A stretch of DNA of 64,000 nucleotides, taken from assembly GCF_023195775.1 (NCBI RefSeq), contig NZ_CP096205.1:1302001-1366000 (forward strand), read 5' to 3'. The notes beneath the pieces are model-generated. The model was not told the origin of the DNA and did no database searches. It saw only the letters and a program-made list of their open reading frames with translations. This DNA comes from Flavobacterium azooxidireducens (GTDB lineage: Bacteria > Bacteroidota > Bacteroidia > Flavobacteriales > Flavobacteriaceae). The translations under genes and the position numbers were made by a program. Below, in pieces: positions 62,401 through 64,000 of this stretch (within the stretch, counting starts at the first letter, position 1; every line of letters begins with the position of its first letter).

Positions 62401-64000
62401 CCATTCATCAACCATTGGAAATCTACATCTGACTCTCCGTTGGGTAAGAACCTCCACGCCTCATTTGTTGCAGACCAAGGTCCTGTATTTCTACCAGGAG
62501 GTGTATAGCCTAATGTTCCTGCTGCATTTTGAATACCTATAACACCTCTACCTCCATTCCAAGATGTACAAGGAACTCTTCTCTGAACATAAACCTCTAT
62601 AATATTTGAAATTTCATAAATTACGATTTGAGTTGTTTGAGCTCCAATATTTGCATCAGTTGTACAACCAAATTGTGCAACTTCTGAGAAACTTACTACT
62701 AATGCTCTACACGGGGATGTGCCTAAAACCTGATAATTAATGTTAGGATTAGCAAAAGCATTATTAATATTTGGGTCAATATCTTGGTAAACTCCATAAA
62801 TTGCATTTCTGATTGGAAAAGTTGGGTCTGGAACATTTTGTGTGTATTGCCAAGGGGAAGATCCCGGTATATTAGGTGCAAAATTGGTTCCAAAAGTAAC
62901 GGCTCCATTTGAACTTACTTGAGCAGTAGAAAAACTTTCGCCAAAGAAACAGAAATTAAATGGTAAATTAATAACATTAGACCAAACGTCATCAGTGTCT
63001 ACAGATGTCTGTGTACCACCTGTAAAAGGAAATGGTGGTGCGTATTCAATAGATTCAACTGCATATGAAGTAGTTGCTGCAATTCCGTAGAAAGAAGCAG
63101 AAAGATTAATTTCTTCGATATCTGAATCCGGACAAACAACAATTGAACCATCAACGATATCTACTCCAACGCCAACAACATCAACAGATGCACATCCTGG
63201 TGGGATGAAGATTGAAAATTGTTCTGGACCAGACCAAAAACTAATATCGTCATCACTACAAATAGCTCTCACGTAAAATTCATAGAAAACATCTTCATCA
63301 GCCATAAATATGTAACTTGGATTATTTACAACAACTCCAGTTGCTGTAGCTCCAGGAGCTCCAGCTCCTAATGGCTGCACAATAACTTCCCATTGGGTTT
63401 CTGGTCCAAGTGGTGTCCAAGTTAAGTTAACTGCATAAGAACCGATTTCTGTAGTTGCCAAAAGGTCGGTTGGTTGAGGACATGTTGGCAAAGTGGTTCC
63501 AGTCGCTGATAAACTCCATGGCCCGGTTTCTTCATCACAAACTGCTCTAACATAAAAATTATAACAGGTTAAAGGGTTTAATCCTGTATATACATGCGAT
63601 GTAGTGTCACTAGTTTGCCATCCTGTTGAACTAGCATTAGGAGCAGGCGAACCACAAGGCAAAGCTAAAATCTCCCAGCTGTTTCCGCTTAAGCTAGTCC
63701 ACGTTAAATCTGCAGTATATGTATTAGTTGCTGTAACTGTTAGATTGGTTGGTGAAGGACAGCTTGTACATACTACACTTGCTACCCAACCCGGAGCGTT
63801 TACAACTCCATCAGAGGTGAAAACAAAGGTTAAGCAACCACCAAAGGTTGAAGAACTAATTTGCGGTGGCAATGTAGTTCCGGTATAAGTACCAACTAAT
63901 GGTGCTGTTGCATCACTACCATTATATATTGTTAAGAAATCCCAATTGTTTTCAAGATTAAATGCTGAAAAAGTTACTGTAACAACTTGATTGTTGTTAT
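59466..64000 (-). CDS. giant repeat-containing T9SS cargo with gliding-motility C-terminal domain (partial, N-terminus outside window)
   Basis: The frame runs uninterrupted to the window edge, giving at least 1510 residues; the in-window TTG at 63872 is not the real start. Order from the edge: a CUB-like stretch (VTVTFSAFNLENNWDFLTIYNG), two fibronectin III-like domains (CPSPTNLTVT, CPQPTDLLAT), a larger beta region, two SFSYDALEYCKSGDN-type units, then six repeats of about 69 residues (pattern YC-GA-P-ALP, NGI-GTWSP, Y-FTPD-GQCA) and finally the type B sorting domain, KGISPNGDGLNDFFDL to GWIYINRER. Cysteines pair regularly within repeats. Probably a cell-surface adhesin exported by T9SS. Confidence 0.93.
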   Translation of the reverse strand, partial: NNNQVVTVTFSAFNLENNWDFLTIYNGSDATAPLVGTYTGTTLPPQISSSTFGGCLTFVFTSDGVVNAPGWVASVVCTSCPSPTNLTVTATNTYTADLTWTSLSGNSWEILALPCGSPAPNASSTGWQTSDTTSHVYTGLNPLTCYNFYVRAVCDEETGPWSLSATGTTLPTCPQPTDLLATTEIGSYAVNLTWTPLGPETQWEVIVQPLGAGAPGATATGVVVNNPSYIFMADEDVFYEFYVRAICSDDDISFWSGPEQFSIFIPPGCASVDVVGVGVDIVDGSIVVCPDSDIEEINLSASFYGIAATTSYAVESIEYAPPFPFTGGTQTSVDTDDVWSNVINLPFNFCFFGESFSTAQVSSNGAVTFGTNFAPNIPGSSPWQYTQNVPDPTFPIRNAIYGVYQDIDPNINNAFANPNINYQVLGTSPCRALVVSFSEVAQFGCTTDANIGAQTTQIVIYEISNIIEVYVQRRVPCTSWNGGRGVIGIQNAAGTLGYTPPGRNTGPWSATNEAWRFLPNGESDVDFQWLMNGAFFSSQEDISIVLTPEQQQELETNLSLTLEMQAVATYATCTPGEEVSTTKNVDIVYIIEFPSNDPIDLESCSATGTAIFDLTQNTPIILGSYNPDLFLITYYESEEDASIPQNPIETPTEFEGTDGQQIWVRVSDLTNTCSLVKSFFLNFGDDIITPVVGFEYNPAVICVSSTSGLLLPTLADDFNTGGEFSSTEGLVIDSITGEINLGTSTAGIYEVVYSLEAVGCTDSGTHSFTVELVNAVTPIVEFSYDALEYCKSGDNPILEPADNFDSTGEFTALPEGLTIDPSTGAIDLSTSTAGVYEITYLVSSSTGVCEINESHTVTLTINDVVDPIFEPITLTYCIGATPDELPTATNGITGTWSPTTIDTSLAVVDAEYIFTPDEGQCANPLTWLVTVTEEVTPTFEPIVTAYCLNATPDALPMATNGITGMWSPSAIDTSVAVVDAEFVFTPDEGQCAASVTWLITVSEEITPTFDPVSVCQDSEAPILPATSLNGITGTWSGVVDTSVAGEFVFTFTPNEEFECAIPVDLSVVVTATVAATFDAFTTTYCQGAIADALPLSNNSVSGTWFPDAIDTSALGVATYIFTPDVSIDCAVTTEVVITISTPVTPLFETLTTTYCLDVMPSALPAASENGVSGTWNPLAINTTAVGTTPYTFTPDAGQCAEEVIVQITINDRVVPTFAQVGPLCVGEVASLPETSQNGIAGTWTPAFSTATAGTTTYTFTPSEGICATTQEMIVEVIARPAVDEFANQTVCAADGAFPLPSLTNGVYYSGPNGTGDLLVGTIPVSNTPQTVYIFAAGTLAGCSSESSFTVTFISVEADELSDVEECGRYFLPEIAVGNVYYTGPGQTGTQLVAGQAVEESQTIYVSQGTPSSCYDETSFEVVINNCGIQKGISPNGDGLNDFFDLTAFDVRTLSIYNRYGKKVYSRGNYSNEWVGQSSGGDELPDGTYYFVIEFNNIEAKTGWIYINRER
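60175..61405 (-). repeat. six tandem protein repeats of about 69 residues inside the giant protein
   Basis: Each unit holds an early YC (or CQ) pair, NG[IV][TSA]GTW, a S/N-P near the middle, TSXAG, then FTP[DN] and CA, and ends with a V-T-I strand. Units are diverged in DNA but clear in protein. They lie just before the sorting-domain linker. Confidence 0.85.

Overview
The window looks like chromosomal DNA from a Flavobacterium-type member of the Bacteroidota. Evidence: AT-rich sequence, -7 promoter boxes of the form TAnnTTTG, many lipoproteins, a Bat aerotolerance operon, and a PorP/SprF plus gliding-motility C-terminal-domain locus of the type IX secretion system. No rRNA, tRNA, CRISPR array or insertion sequence was seen.

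Layout. 1-2.5 kb: the tail of an upstream gene, pyruvate kinase, a PAS protein and a small lipoprotein. 2.5-14 kb: a haem biosynthesis locus. hemA-hemC-trkH-trkA-hemD-hemE run leftward, with a potassium-uptake pair in the middle; an AraC-type regulator, a frameshifted hydrolase, hemH, a MATE exporter and hemJ run rightward. 14-18.8 kb: housekeeping genes (histidine kinase, enoyl-CoA hydratase, pheS, CvpA). 18.8-27.7 kb: a complete moxR-DUF58-batD-like-batA-batB-batC-batD-batE operon. 28-30.2 kb: an aldo/keto reductase and an AlbA-domain protein.

30.2-42.2 kb is the unusual part: an accessory block of leftward genes for secreted and membrane proteins (two TlpA-type thioredoxins, Cys-bearing secreted proteins, a clan AA protease, a TraB-like lipoprotein). 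It ends in a two-component system made of a TPR lipoprotein-type sensor kinase and a LuxR-type response regulator. Five promoters in the block carry the same box, TTAACA-N6-ACACTTTTAGTGTAA, each exactly 20 nt upstream of a TAnnTTT(A/G) -7 box and with no obvious -33 element. One of the five is in front of the two-component operon itself. I read this as a compact, probably autoregulated regulon. A duplicated terminator-promoter module and a shared small domain in three target proteins suggest it grew by duplication.

42.2-51 kb: a phosphoesterase, a small barrel-like protein, a PhnA protein, a frameshifted large lipoprotein, aminoadipate-semialdehyde dehydrogenase, 3-hydroxyanthranilate dioxygenase and a secreted endonuclease-like protein. 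51-56 kb: a TonB-dependent receptor with two exported lipoproteins. 56.5-64 kb: an OmpA-family protein, PorP/SprF and the C-terminal part of a giant repeat-containing T9SS cargo that runs off the right edge.

Three genes carry apparent single-base frameshifts (near 10580, 37466 and 46037). Read data would show whether these are real or assembly errors.
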